Source: Cognataquiflexum nitidum
GTDB lineage: Bacteria; Bacteroidota; Bacteroidia; Cytophagales; Cyclobacteriaceae
Length of the DNA stretch: 59,793 nt
Assembly: GCF_022538055.1 (NCBI RefSeq)
Contig: NZ_JAKZAM010000034.1
Coordinates: forward strand, 1-59,793
Direction: 5' to 3'
Of the stretch, positions 16,914 through 25,477 are shown piece after piece (positions within the stretch are counted from its first letter, which is position 1; each line of letters begins with the position of its first letter). A model generated the notes under the pieces. The model made no database searches, was not told the DNA's origin, and worked only from the letters and a program-made list of their open reading frames with translations. The position numbers and the translations under genes were made by a program.

Positions 16914-19169
16914 ATGTCATCAAATCATTTTATCAAAATTGCCGAGGAACTCGGCATCAAAGTCAAACAAGTTACGGACACGGTAGAATTATTGGACGAA
17001 GGTGCGACTGTTCCTTTTATTTCCCGCTATAGAAAAGAAGTCACAGGAAGTCTTGATGAAGTCCAGGTAGCAAATATCCGAGACAGAATCCAACAACTGC
17101 GAGAACTTGAAAAAAGGAAAGAAGCAATCCTGAAATCCATACAGGAGCAGGGAAAACTTACACCCGAGCTTGAGAAAAAAATCCTTGCTGCAGAAACCAT
17201 GTCTTTGTTGGAGGATTTGTATCTGCCTTTCAAACCAAAAAGAAGAACGAAAGCCACAATCGCCAAGGAAAAAGGCTTGGAGCCATTGGCATCCAGGATT
17301 TTTGAGCAACTTTCTATAGACCTTGAGTCCGAAGCTTCATCTTTTATAGATACAGAAAAGGAGGTCAATTCTATCGAAGAAGCACTTCAGGGAGCCAGGG
17401 ATATCATTGCCGAATGGGTTAATGAAAATGTGGAGCTGAGAAAGAAGATGCGTAACCTATTTATCAAAGAGGGTCAATTCGTATCCAAAGTGATTCCCGG
17501 CAAGGAGGAGGAAGCGATCAAGTACAAAGATTATTTCGAATGGTCAGAGCCTGTCAAATCTGCACCTTCCCATAGGGTTTTGGCAATGAGAAGGGGAGAA
17601 AAAGAGCTTTTCCTGATGTTGGATACCTGTCCTGATGAAATTTCAGCAGTTGGCTTGATGGAAAAGGAGATCCTTCAAAATGCCGCAAATTCTTCAGTGG
17701 AGCAGGTGAAATTGGCGATTAAGGATTGCTACAAGAGATTGTTGAAACCATCAATGGAGACGGAAGTAAGGCTTTTTACCAAAAAGAAAGCCGATGAGGA
17801 GGCGATCAAGGTTTTTGCGGACAACTTGAGGCAATTGCTATTGGCAGCACCTTTGGGAGAAAAATCAGTCTTGGCCCTTGATCCCGGATTCAGGACAGGC
17901 TGTAAAACCGTCTGCTTGGGACCGCAGGGACAGTTGCTGAGTTATGATGCGATTTACCCCAATGAGCCCCAAAAGCGAACTGCCGAGGCCGGGGCGACCA
18001 TCAGACATTTGGTAGAAAAGCATCGGGTAGAAGCCATCGCTATCGGCAATGGTACGGCAAGCCGCGAGACGGAAGCATTTGTCAAATCGTTGGGTTTGCC
18101 AAAAAATGTCATCGTCACCATGGTCAATGAAAGCGGCGCTTCCATTTATTCCGCTTCCGATGTGGCAAGGGAAGAATTTCCGGACCATGACCTTACTATC
18201 CGTGGAGCAGTCTCTATCGGACGCAGGCTGATGGATCCTTTGGCAGAACTGGTGAAAATCGATCCAAAGTCAATCGGTGTCGGCCAATACCAACATGATG
18301 TAGATCAGGGAGCGTTGAAGAATTCATTGGATGATACTGTAATGAGTTGTGTGAATGGTGTAGGGGTGGAGGTCAATACTGCTTCCAAACAATTGCTGAC
18401 TTATGTCTCTGGTCTAGGGCCGGTTTTGGCACAGAACATCGTGAGCTTCCGAGAGGAAAATGGGCCCTTCAAAAGCAGAAGTGAAATCCGCAAAGTTCCT
18501 AGGTTGGGCGAAAAAGCATTTGAACAGGCTGCAGGATTCTTGAGAATCCGAAATGCCAAAAATCCATTGGATGCTTCCGCCGTCCACCCTGAGCGGTATG
18601 ACTTGGTGGAAAAAATGGCAAAAGACATCGGTGCCAAAGTAGCAGACTTGATGACTTCAGAAGAACTCAGGTCAAAAATCATTTTGAAGAATTACGTTTC
18701 TGAGACAGTTGGTTTGCCGACATTACAGGATATTATGTCAGAACTCTCCAAACCTGGACGGGATCCAAGGGAAAGTTTTGAGGTATTCAATTTCCAAGAT
18801 GGAGTCAATGAAATGAAAGACCTGAAAGTGGGAATGAAACTTCCGGGGATCATTACCAATATCACCAAGTTTGGCGCTTTTGTAGATATCGGGGTTCATC
18901 AGGATGGTTTGGTACATTTGAGTCATTTGGCCGATAAGTTTGTGAATGATCCTGCTGCTGTCGTCTCCGTCAACCAAAAAGTACAGGTCACTGTCATGGA
19001 AGTGGATATTGCGAGGAAGCGGATAGCATTGAGTATGAAATCGGATCCATTTGCTGCCAAAGGAAGCTTCAGCCCAAAAGAAAAACCTGAAGAAAAGAAA
19101 AAGAAAGAAGCGGAAGTAGAAGGTGACTTGGCTGCGAAGTTGGCGATGCTGAAGGGGAGGTTTCGGTAG
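16914..19169 (+). CDS. tex: Tex-family S1 RNA-binding protein
   Basis: A 751-residue protein matching Tex/YhgF over its full length. The N-terminal helical domain starts with VPFISRYRKEVTGSLDE. It is followed by the YqgF-like RNase-H-fold domain (about 320-450, ALDPGFRTGCKTV), the helix-hairpin-helix region around SGLGPVLAQNIVSFREENG, and a C-terminal S1 domain (about 640-710, GIITNITKFGAFVDIGVHQDG). Tex binds nucleic acid and affects transcription or RNA turnover; its precise role is unsettled. A near-consensus TACTTTG lies about 30 bp upstream of the start. An 8-bp tandem tract and a terminator directly follow the stop. Confidence 0.95.
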   Translation: MSSNHFIKIAEELGIKVKQVTDTVELLDEGATVPFISRYRKEVTGSLDEVQVANIRDRIQQLRELEKRKEAILKSIQEQGKLTPELEKKILAAETMSLLEDLYLPFKPKRRTKATIAKEKGLEPLASRIFEQLSIDLESEASSFIDTEKEVNSIEEALQGARDIIAEWVNENVELRKKMRNLFIKEGQFVSKVIPGKEEEAIKYKDYFEWSEPVKSAPSHRVLAMRRGEKELFLMLDTCPDEISAVGLMEKEILQNAANSSVEQVKLAIKDCYKRLLKPSMETEVRLFTKKKADEEAIKVFADNLRQLLLAAPLGEKSVLALDPGFRTGCKTVCLGPQGQLLSYDAIYPNEPQKRTAEAGATIRHLVEKHRVEAIAIGNGTASRETEAFVKSLGLPKNVIVTMVNESGASIYSASDVAREEFPDHDLTIRGAVSIGRRLMDPLAELVKIDPKSIGVGQYQHDVDQGALKNSLDDTVMSCVNGVGVEVNTASKQLLTYVSGLGPVLAQNIVSFREENGPFKSRSEIRKVPRLGEKAFEQAAGFLRIRNAKNPLDASAVHPERYDLVEKMAKDIGAKVADLMTSEELRSKIILKNYVSETVGLPTLQDIMSELSKPGRDPRESFEVFNFQDGVNEMKDLKVGMKLPGIITNITKFGAFVDIGVHQDGLVHLSHLADKFVNDPAAVVSVNQKVQVTVMEVDIARKRIALSMKSDPFAAKGSFSPKEKPEEKKKKEAEVEGDLAAKLAMLKGRFR

Positions 19170-19204
19170 GATTGGAAAATTGAAAGATTGAAAAATTGAA
19201 AAAT
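19170..19204. repeat. 8-bp tandem tract after tex
   Basis: Four consecutive octamers, GATTGGAA, AATTGAAA, GATTGAAA, AATTGAAA, start right after the tex stop codon and run up to the terminator stem. Related sequence on the other strand recurs at about 19360-19397, making a loose inverted repeat. Confidence 0.6.
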
Positions 19205-19205
19205 G

Positions 19206-19230
19206 GCCTCTGGAAGCAGAGGCTTTTTTT
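19206..19230 (+). terminator. Terminator of tex
   Basis: GCCTCT (19206-19211) and AGAGGC (19218-19223) form a 6-bp stem with a 6-nt loop, followed by seven Ts. Confidence 0.85.
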
Positions 19231-19433
19231 ATTTTAAAAAGTCCGTAATCCATGAAAGTAGCTACTTTTGTGGATTAGGACTTTTTTCACTGAGTTCATT
19301 GGGAATTGATTTTAATGCCAATATTGAATCCATGATTTTGGATTTGAATCAAATTCCTTCAATTTTCCAATCCCAGATTTTTCAATCTTCCAATTACTCC
19401 GACAGTATATGTCGAATAAAGGTTATTTTTATA

Positions 19434-19461
19434 AACATATATATGTTATTTAAAATAACAT
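19434..19461. promoter_or_regulatory. Overlapping palindromic operators
   Basis: Two perfect palindromes overlap: AACATATATATGTT (19434-19447) and ATGTTATTTAAAATAACAT (19443-19461, 9-bp arms around one base). They share the ATGTT half-site and end 27 bp upstream of the small ORF that precedes the S24 repressor. This is the expected place for an autoregulatory operator. Confidence 0.55.
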
Positions 19462-19488
19462 TTTTATATTAGCTCCTGTTAAAACGCT

Positions 19489-19752
19489 ATGGACATGGAA
19501 GCTATCGACAAAATCAGTGTAACTCAAAAAGAACTTCCTTCGGGAAATTGTCAGGTGAAGTTTTTTATCGAAGATGAAAGGAAGCCCCAATATGGTTACC
19601 TTTTGGTCAACGAACCCAAGCCGGTAGGGGAGATCATCGCCGAAATCCAAGAGCGGTTGGAGAGAAGAAGGATGGCAACCTCGGGTTTGAATCCATTCTC
19701 GGTAATGCACCAACAAAAAGAGGATAACAATTTTTATTTGTATTCAGCTTAA
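19489..19752 (+). CDS. Small hypothetical protein before the S24 repressor
   Basis: An 87-residue, charged, probably soluble protein that I do not recognise. It has a short beta-like N-terminal half (VKFFIEDERKPQYGYLLV) and a helical Arg/Glu-rich segment (IAEIQERLERRRMATSG). It ends 10 bp before the repressor gene and lies directly downstream of the palindromes, so both genes are probably one transcript controlled by the repressor. It could be a co-regulator or an unrelated small protein. Confidence 0.6.
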   Translation: MDMEAIDKISVTQKELPSGNCQVKFFIEDERKPQYGYLLVNEPKPVGEIIAEIQERLERRRMATSGLNPFSVMHQQKEDNNFYLYSA

Positions 19753-19762
19753 AAGAACTCAT

Positions 19763-20530
19763 ATGATACTCGCCAAGAATCTTAGATTTCTCAGGACAGA
19801 AAAGGGATTGACCCAAACTGACCTCGCCGAAAAGCTTGGTGTGCAGCGCACCATGATTTCAGCTTATGAAGACGGAAGATCCGAACCAAAGCTTTCTGCC
19901 TTGGATATCATTTCGGAACTGTTTGCGGTGAGTATTGATGAATTGCTCCACCACGATATCCAACAGTTTGGAAGAAAAGCATCGAAAAACAAAGAAATCA
20001 AAATCCTGACAATTGCCGCAGACGAGAGCGACCGTGAGAACATCACGATGGTGGGACAAAAAGCATCAGCAGGTTATCTGAATGGTTTTGCGGATCCTGA
20101 GTACATGGAATCCTTGCCGCAGTTTCATATTCCAACCCTCTCGAGAAGTGCTACCTATCGGGCGTTTGAACTCAGCGGAGACAGCATGCTTCCCTTGGTC
20201 GCCGGAACGGTGATTATCGGTTCTTATATTGAGCAATTGAGAGATATCAAAAGCGGCAAAACATATGTTCTTGTCACCTCTTCTGAGGGGGTAGTTTACA
20301 AAAGGGTGTTCAATTACCTCGACGAAAACGGTAAATTATTTTTAGTTTCTGACAATGAACATTACAAACCTTACGAAGTCAAAGCAGAAGATGTCGTCGA
20401 GATATGGGAAGCGAAGGCATTTATCAGTACGGACTTCCCTAATCCAAAAGACAAAGCCAAGCCTGTAAGCTTGGATGATATTTCTCAAATGATCATTGAG
20501 TTGAAGTCAGAGATCATCCGCCTTCGATAA
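19763..20530 (+). CDS. HTH/S24-peptidase LexA-like repressor
   Basis: A 255-residue protein with an N-terminal XRE-type helix-turn-helix (residues 4-62, TQTDLAEKLGVQRTMISAYE) and a C-terminal S24 serine peptidase domain. The nucleophile is Ser141 in GDSMLP and the general base Lys180 in VYKRVF. An Ala103-Gly104 pair in KASAGY is a plausible self-cleavage site. It resembles phage CI and SOS-type repressors that cleave themselves under DNA damage. No phage genes surround it. Downstream of two palindromes that are its likely operators. Confidence 0.9.
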   Translation: MILAKNLRFLRTEKGLTQTDLAEKLGVQRTMISAYEDGRSEPKLSALDIISELFAVSIDELLHHDIQQFGRKASKNKEIKILTIAADESDRENITMVGQKASAGYLNGFADPEYMESLPQFHIPTLSRSATYRAFELSGDSMLPLVAGTVIIGSYIEQLRDIKSGKTYVLVTSSEGVVYKRVFNYLDENGKLFLVSDNEHYKPYEVKAEDVVEIWEAKAFISTDFPNPKDKAKPVSLDDISQMIIELKSEIIRLR

Positions 20531-20591
20531 GGGTTCTTTTTAAGTCAATCAATGTGAATCCTGCCAATACTCCTTGTACCATGACCAAATA

Positions 20592-21326
20592 CTAGTCTTC
20601 ATAGGTTTTTGAAGAATCAGCAATCAATCTGTTGACCTCAGCCATTTCTTTTTTGCTCAGATCGCGCCATTTTCCCATCTGTTGGTCAAGAATGATATTC
20701 ATGATGCGTATGCGCTTGAGTTTGGTTACTTTGTAGCCAAGGTAATCGCACATTCTCCTAATCTGCCTGTTGAGACCTTGGGTCAAGACAATGTTGAATT
20801 TGTAAGCACTCACCTGTCGTACCTCACATTTGTTGGTAATGGTGTCCAAAATTGGAATTCCATTTCCCATTTTATGGATAAAAGTTTTGGTGATGGGTTT
20901 GTCCACCGTCACGACATATTCCTTCTCATGGTTGTTTTTGGCGCGGAGGATTTTATTCACAATATCTCCATCGCTTGTCAGCAAGATGAGCCCTTCACTT
21001 TCCTTATCCAACCTGCCTATCGGAAAAATCCGCTTCGGATGGTTGATATAATCGATAATGTTGTTTTTCTCGGCTTTGATATCTGTGGTACAGACGATTC
21101 CGACAGGTTTGTTGAATGCAATATAAACATGTTCTTCCTTAGGTTCCGAAATCAACTTTCCATCAACTCGGATTTCATCTCCGGCGTTAATCTTGGTTCC
21201 CATTTCAGGAACTTTGCCGTTGATGGTCACCCTTCCCGCATCGATGAGTTTGTCTGCTTCCCTTCGGGAGCAAAACCCCACTTCACTGAGGTATTTATTG
21301 ATGCGTGTGCCGTTGGAATCGGTCAT
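20592..21326 (-). CDS. rluF: 23S rRNA pseudouridine synthase RluF
   Basis: A 244-residue RsuA/RluB/E/F-family pseudouridine synthase. It has an N-terminal S4 RNA-binding domain (about 7-65, INKYLSEVGFCSRREADKLI) and a catalytic domain with Asp107 in IGRLDKESEGL. The C-terminal motif is LTQGLNRQIRRMCDYLGYKV. The RluF assignment, which modifies U2604 of 23S rRNA in E. coli, rests on overall resemblance; RluB/E-type specificity cannot be excluded. Convergent with the S24 repressor gene. Confidence 0.9.
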   Translation of the reverse strand: MTDSNGTRINKYLSEVGFCSRREADKLIDAGRVTINGKVPEMGTKINAGDEIRVDGKLISEPKEEHVYIAFNKPVGIVCTTDIKAEKNNIIDYINHPKRIFPIGRLDKESEGLILLTSDGDIVNKILRAKNNHEKEYVVTVDKPITKTFIHKMGNGIPILDTITNKCEVRQVSAYKFNIVLTQGLNRQIRRMCDYLGYKVTKLKRIRIMNIILDQQMGKWRDLSKKEMAEVNRLIADSSKTYED

Positions 21327-21468
21327 TTTCAGCTATGATTTGAGATTGCAAAGAACAGGCATTTAGAATAAAAATGAAAGTCAGAAGCCTAAGTGATTTC
21401 TGTCATATTATTTTTTGGATATACAAAGTAAATTATCCTCCTCAATAAACCCCTTAAACAACCTATCC

Positions 21469-23868
21469 ATGAAGTACGCTATTCCATTTAAAGATATCCG
21501 AAACAAGGATATTGCGATTGTAGGAGGTAAGAATGCTTCTTTGGGAGAAATGATCCACGAATTGGGTCCACTCGGTATCAGGATTCCTGATGGTTTTGCG
21601 ACTACTGCAGAAGCATTCAGGCTATTTTTAAAAGAAAACAACCTGATCGATTCTCTGAACGAGGAATTAAAAAAGCTTGACACCAAATCCTTGAATAATT
21701 TGCCCGAAGTTGGAGATGCTTGTAGGGGACTTATGCTTTCAGGAAAAATTCCGGAAGCAGTAAAGCAAGACGTTCTTTCTGCTTTCAAAGAATTGAATCA
21801 GGGTGAAGGGTTCTCTTTTGCTGTCCGTAGTTCTGCTACGGCAGAGGATTTGCCGACGGCGAGTTTTGCCGGACAGCACAGCAGTTTTTTGAATGTGGCT
21901 GGTGAAAAAAGGATCCTTGAGGCAATCCATGGTTGCTATATATCACTTTTCAATGACAGAGCTATCAAATACAGGATTGACAATGGATTTGACCATATGC
22001 AGGTAGCCTTATCAGCCGGTGTGCAGCGCATGGTCAGATCGGATATCAGCAGCGCCGGTGTGGCTTTTACCATTGACCCGGAGTCAGGTTTTGCTAATGT
22101 GATTTACATCACCTCAGCTTGGGGATTGGGTGAAAACATTGTACAGGGAGCGGTCAATCCGGATGAGTTTTATGCCTTCAAGCCATCCATAGAAAAAGGT
22201 AAAAAAAGCCTTTTCAGCAGGAAATTGGGAGAAAAGGAAAACAAAATGATCTACGCTGTCGGTAAGGAAAAACCAATCATCAACGTCAAAACCAGTCCTT
22301 TGGAACAAAACATTTTCTCTCTTTCAGATGAAGAAGTAGAACTGCTTGCCAAATGGTGTCTGCAAATTGAAAAACATTATAGGCTTCCTATGGACATCGA
22401 ATGGGCAAAAGACGGTTTGACAGGCGAGATGTTTATCGTGCAGGCCCGGCCCGAAACCATCCATGGACAGGATCAAAAAATCACAACCAAAGAATACAAA
22501 TTGCTCACCAAGGCTGACCCGATCACAAAGGGAAAGGCTGTGGGAAGATCCATTGCAAGCGGACCTGTCTGCATTGTCCATTCTGTCAAGGATGTGGGTA
22601 AGGTAAAGGATGGCGACATCATCGTGGCCGACATTACCAATCCGGATTGGAATGCCATGCTTAGAAAGGCGATTTGTATTGTTACCAATAAAGGAGGGCG
22701 AACAAGCCACGCATCCATCGTGGCCCGTGAACTTGGAATCCATGCCGTGGTGGGGACAGGAGACGCTACCCAAAAACTGAAAGATGGACAAATGATTACC
22801 GTTTCCTGCATTGAAGGAGATGAGGGAATGGTGTATGATGGGAAGTTGGAGTGGTCAGAGAAAGTCATAGACCTTCAGAAAGTGCCGCCAACTAAAACCA
22901 AGCCGATGTTTATCTTAGCCGACCCTTCCAAGGCTTTTCGGTTCTCGTTTTATCCCAATGAGGGAGTAGGATTGCTCAGAATGGAATTTATCATCAGCAA
23001 TGAAATCAGGATTCACCCCATGGCTTTGGCCGATTTTGATAAGCTTCATGATTCCAATGACAAAAAATCCATCGCCGCCATCACCCAACAATATCCCGAT
23101 AAAAAGAAATATTTTATTGAGAAGTTATCCGAATCTGTTGCGATGGTGGCCGCGGCTTTTTTCCCCAAAGATGTGATTGTCAGAATGAGTGATTTCAAAT
23201 CAAATGAATATGCCCAGCTGATTGGTGGAAAGGTATTTGAACCGGAAGAAGAAAATCCCATGATCGGATTCCGCGGAGCGTCCAGGTATTATAATAAGCG
23301 GTACAAAGCAGGTTTTGGATTGGAATGTGAGGCAATGCGTGTCATCAGGGAAGACATGGGTTTTACCAATGTCAAGCTGATGATTCCATTTTGTAGGACT
23401 GTCGAGGAAGGGAAAAAGGTCTTGGAGACCATGAAAGAATTTGGATTGGAAAGAGGCAAGAATGACTTGGAAGTCTATGTCATGGCAGAAATCCCGAGCA
23501 ACGTCATTTTAGCCAAAGAATTTGCGGAGATTTTTGATGGATTTTCCATTGGTTCCAATGACCTTACCCAACTGACCCTTGGGATTGACAGGGATTCAGA
23601 AATAGTTTCGGATATCTTCGATGAAAACAACGGTGCCGTCAAAAGCATGCTTTCATCGGTAATCCGATCAGCCAAAAAATCCAAAGTCAAAATCGGGCTT
23701 TGTGGACAGGCGCCGAGTGATTACCCGGAATTTGCAGGTTTTTTGGTGGACGAAGGCATAGACAGCATTTCTTTCAATCCTGATGCGCTTTTGAAAGGAA
23801 TAGAAAACATTGCACTTGCAGAATCAAAAAAAACGGACGAAAATCAAAAATTAAGTACTTCAATTTAA
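21469..23868 (+). CDS. ppsA: Phosphoenolpyruvate synthase
   Basis: Makes phosphoenolpyruvate from pyruvate and ATP for gluconeogenesis. From the chosen ATG it has 799 residues, the usual length. An upstream in-frame start 54 bp earlier adds sequence unlike the family. Domains: N-terminal ATP-binding (FKDIRNKDIAIVGGKNASLGE; AVRSSATAEDLPTASFAGQ), the phosphohistidine domain with His at about residue 414 in GGRTSHASIVARELG, and a C-terminal TIM barrel containing GFSIGSNDLTQLTLGIDRDS and the catalytic Cys in IGLCGQAPSDYPEF. Monocistronic, with no regulatory kinase nearby. Confidence 0.95.
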   Translation: MKYAIPFKDIRNKDIAIVGGKNASLGEMIHELGPLGIRIPDGFATTAEAFRLFLKENNLIDSLNEELKKLDTKSLNNLPEVGDACRGLMLSGKIPEAVKQDVLSAFKELNQGEGFSFAVRSSATAEDLPTASFAGQHSSFLNVAGEKRILEAIHGCYISLFNDRAIKYRIDNGFDHMQVALSAGVQRMVRSDISSAGVAFTIDPESGFANVIYITSAWGLGENIVQGAVNPDEFYAFKPSIEKGKKSLFSRKLGEKENKMIYAVGKEKPIINVKTSPLEQNIFSLSDEEVELLAKWCLQIEKHYRLPMDIEWAKDGLTGEMFIVQARPETIHGQDQKITTKEYKLLTKADPITKGKAVGRSIASGPVCIVHSVKDVGKVKDGDIIVADITNPDWNAMLRKAICIVTNKGGRTSHASIVARELGIHAVVGTGDATQKLKDGQMITVSCIEGDEGMVYDGKLEWSEKVIDLQKVPPTKTKPMFILADPSKAFRFSFYPNEGVGLLRMEFIISNEIRIHPMALADFDKLHDSNDKKSIAAITQQYPDKKKYFIEKLSESVAMVAAAFFPKDVIVRMSDFKSNEYAQLIGGKVFEPEEENPMIGFRGASRYYNKRYKAGFGLECEAMRVIREDMGFTNVKLMIPFCRTVEEGKKVLETMKEFGLERGKNDLEVYVMAEIPSNVILAKEFAEIFDGFSIGSNDLTQLTLGIDRDSEIVSDIFDENNGAVKSMLSSVIRSAKKSKVKIGLCGQAPSDYPEFAGFLVDEGIDSISFNPDALLKGIENIALAESKKTDENQKLSTSI

Positions 23869-24109
23869 AGGAATATTGGCCTTAAAACAGTAACTTATTT
23901 TTAGGAATTAAAATGAAATGGATATACCCTTCATTGCGAGCAACCATAAATTCTTCTCCGGTTGCGCGGGAAGACCTAAGTACCGGGCATTTCAGTCTGC
24001 AGACAAGATTTAAAAATATATGTACACTTATGACATCATCGTGTACAGACATGTAAAATGATTTTAAAACCAAGATCTTGAACATTTATATCAATAAAAC
24101 CCAAATAAT

Positions 24110-24565
24110 ATGAACAGCAATTCATTCAAACAAGTAGGCGTGTGGATAGACCACTCCAAAGCACATTTTGTTGGATTCAATGAGGGGAACACCGTTTTGA
24201 TCGAGACCATTGAATCCCCTTTTGAAAGTATGAAGCGGGAAGTTGGGGAAGGAAGTGATAAAACAAGGTTTTCTTCCTCAAATCTCCATTCCTCCAACAA
24301 TGAACACCGGAAGCATAATATTTCCCAAAAGGAACTCAATGAATATTTCAAAATGATGGAAGCCAAACTTCATTCTTTTGATGATATTCTTCTATTTGGT
24401 CCGGGTGTAGCCAAAGAACAAATGCGCAACCGCTTGCGCGAAAACAAATCTTTTGATGGAAAATGGCTTTCTGTACAGACAAGTGATAAGCTTACCGATA
24501 ACCAACTCCGGGCTTTTGTGAGGGATTTTTACACCAATGCCAATCCTGATTTTAAATCAGTCTGA
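24110..24565 (+). CDS. Small conserved protein, eRF1-like/host-attachment-like
   Basis: A 151-residue protein starting GVWIDHSKAHFVGF, which resembles the N-terminus of bacterial eRF1-like and so-called host-attachment proteins. A Ser/Asn/His-rich linker (about 50-75) separates it from a C-terminal half with DDILLFGPGVAKEQMRNRL, similar to the release-factor central fold. If so, it may act on stalled ribosomes or nucleic acid, but this is inference from fold resemblance. Its 3' end overlaps the convergent 24552-25310 gene by 14 bp. Confidence 0.65.
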   Translation: MNSNSFKQVGVWIDHSKAHFVGFNEGNTVLIETIESPFESMKREVGEGSDKTRFSSSNLHSSNNEHRKHNISQKELNEYFKMMEAKLHSFDDILLFGPGVAKEQMRNRLRENKSFDGKWLSVQTSDKLTDNQLRAFVRDFYTNANPDFKSV

Positions 24566-25310
24566 TAAAGCCCTGCTTGATTTTGCTTACTGCATCAAAG
24601 GAGTCGTCAATATTGAAGACTCCTTTTTGCATGTCATGCCAATACCCATCGCCGCACTCGATAAAATGACCTTTTTGAGTTGGCTTTGACTCAGTCGCGA
24701 TTCCGTAATCATAGTCAGGCAAAAAAATGAAGGAAAGCAATTCTTTGGTTATATCCCAATCGGCCTCTTTGGCTTTTCCGTTTACGGTTGCTTCAATTTT
24801 TCTGATCGAAAATTTCACTGTCAAACCGATTTCGTGAACAGTTTCCTTTTCCCTTATCAGATAATGAATCGTGAGAGGGGCTTCTTTTTGGGTAATTTCG
24901 TAGATGGCCTGAATACAATCCTGCGATAAAAACTGCCAATCTTCTTGATTCAACGGAATGGTTCGGACAATTTGACCCTGCGAATCCTTTGCAAGGAGTT
25001 TGACACCTCCCTCATCATCGAGTTTTTTATTGGACCATTTTGACTTGGTATATAGTTCCTTCAGAGGTTTTTCCCAAACTTTAGGAATTTCCCCTTGAAA
25101 ATGATAATCATCATCCATGGTAAAACCCTCATTGAGGATATCATCCTCGGAAATCTCCTCACGGTCTGTATACACCAAATCCAATTGGGTATCCAGAAAA
25201 TTCTTTCCAAAACCGATTTTTAACTTGAATATATGACTGTATGGCGGTGGCATTACGCCTGAATCATATTCAATTTCGATTCTTGTCAGGTCTTCTGTTC
25301 TAAGATGCAT
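24552..25310 (-). CDS. Conserved hypothetical protein
   Basis: A 252-residue soluble protein without signal peptide or membrane segment. The sequence is acidic and beta-rich with Trp/Tyr/Asp-containing blocks (HFQGEIPKVWEKPLKELY; GHFIECGDGYWHDM). I do not recognise the family. Codon use and amino-acid composition look normal for this genome. It overlaps the convergent small gene by 14 bp at the 3' ends and stands alone in its orientation, with a 167-bp gap to the next gene. Confidence 0.7.
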   Translation of the reverse strand: MHLRTEDLTRIEIEYDSGVMPPPYSHIFKLKIGFGKNFLDTQLDLVYTDREEISEDDILNEGFTMDDDYHFQGEIPKVWEKPLKELYTKSKWSNKKLDDEGGVKLLAKDSQGQIVRTIPLNQEDWQFLSQDCIQAIYEITQKEAPLTIHYLIREKETVHEIGLTVKFSIRKIEATVNGKAKEADWDITKELLSFIFLPDYDYGIATESKPTQKGHFIECGDGYWHDMQKGVFNIDDSFDAVSKIKQGFIRLI

Positions 25311-25477
25311 GCTGTTTGGCTTCTAATAAAGGATATTCTTACTCAAAATTAAGCGATTCTTTTGATTTTGAGTATTTCGGTAAGAACCTCTTGGGAAAGA
25401 TGAAAGGTTCAATAGCATTTTCATCTAGTTTCAAACTTCGTTTTTGAAAGGTGATTTAACCGCTTTTAGCAAATTAG

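Noticed and set aside
19203..19472. 89-codon ORF after tex
   Set aside because: It runs through the tex terminator and repeat tract; the translation is low-complexity and not conserved-looking.
19763..20530. Possible prophage signalled by the S24 repressor
   Set aside because: No integrase, structural or replication genes surround it; neighbours are tex, rluF and ppsA.
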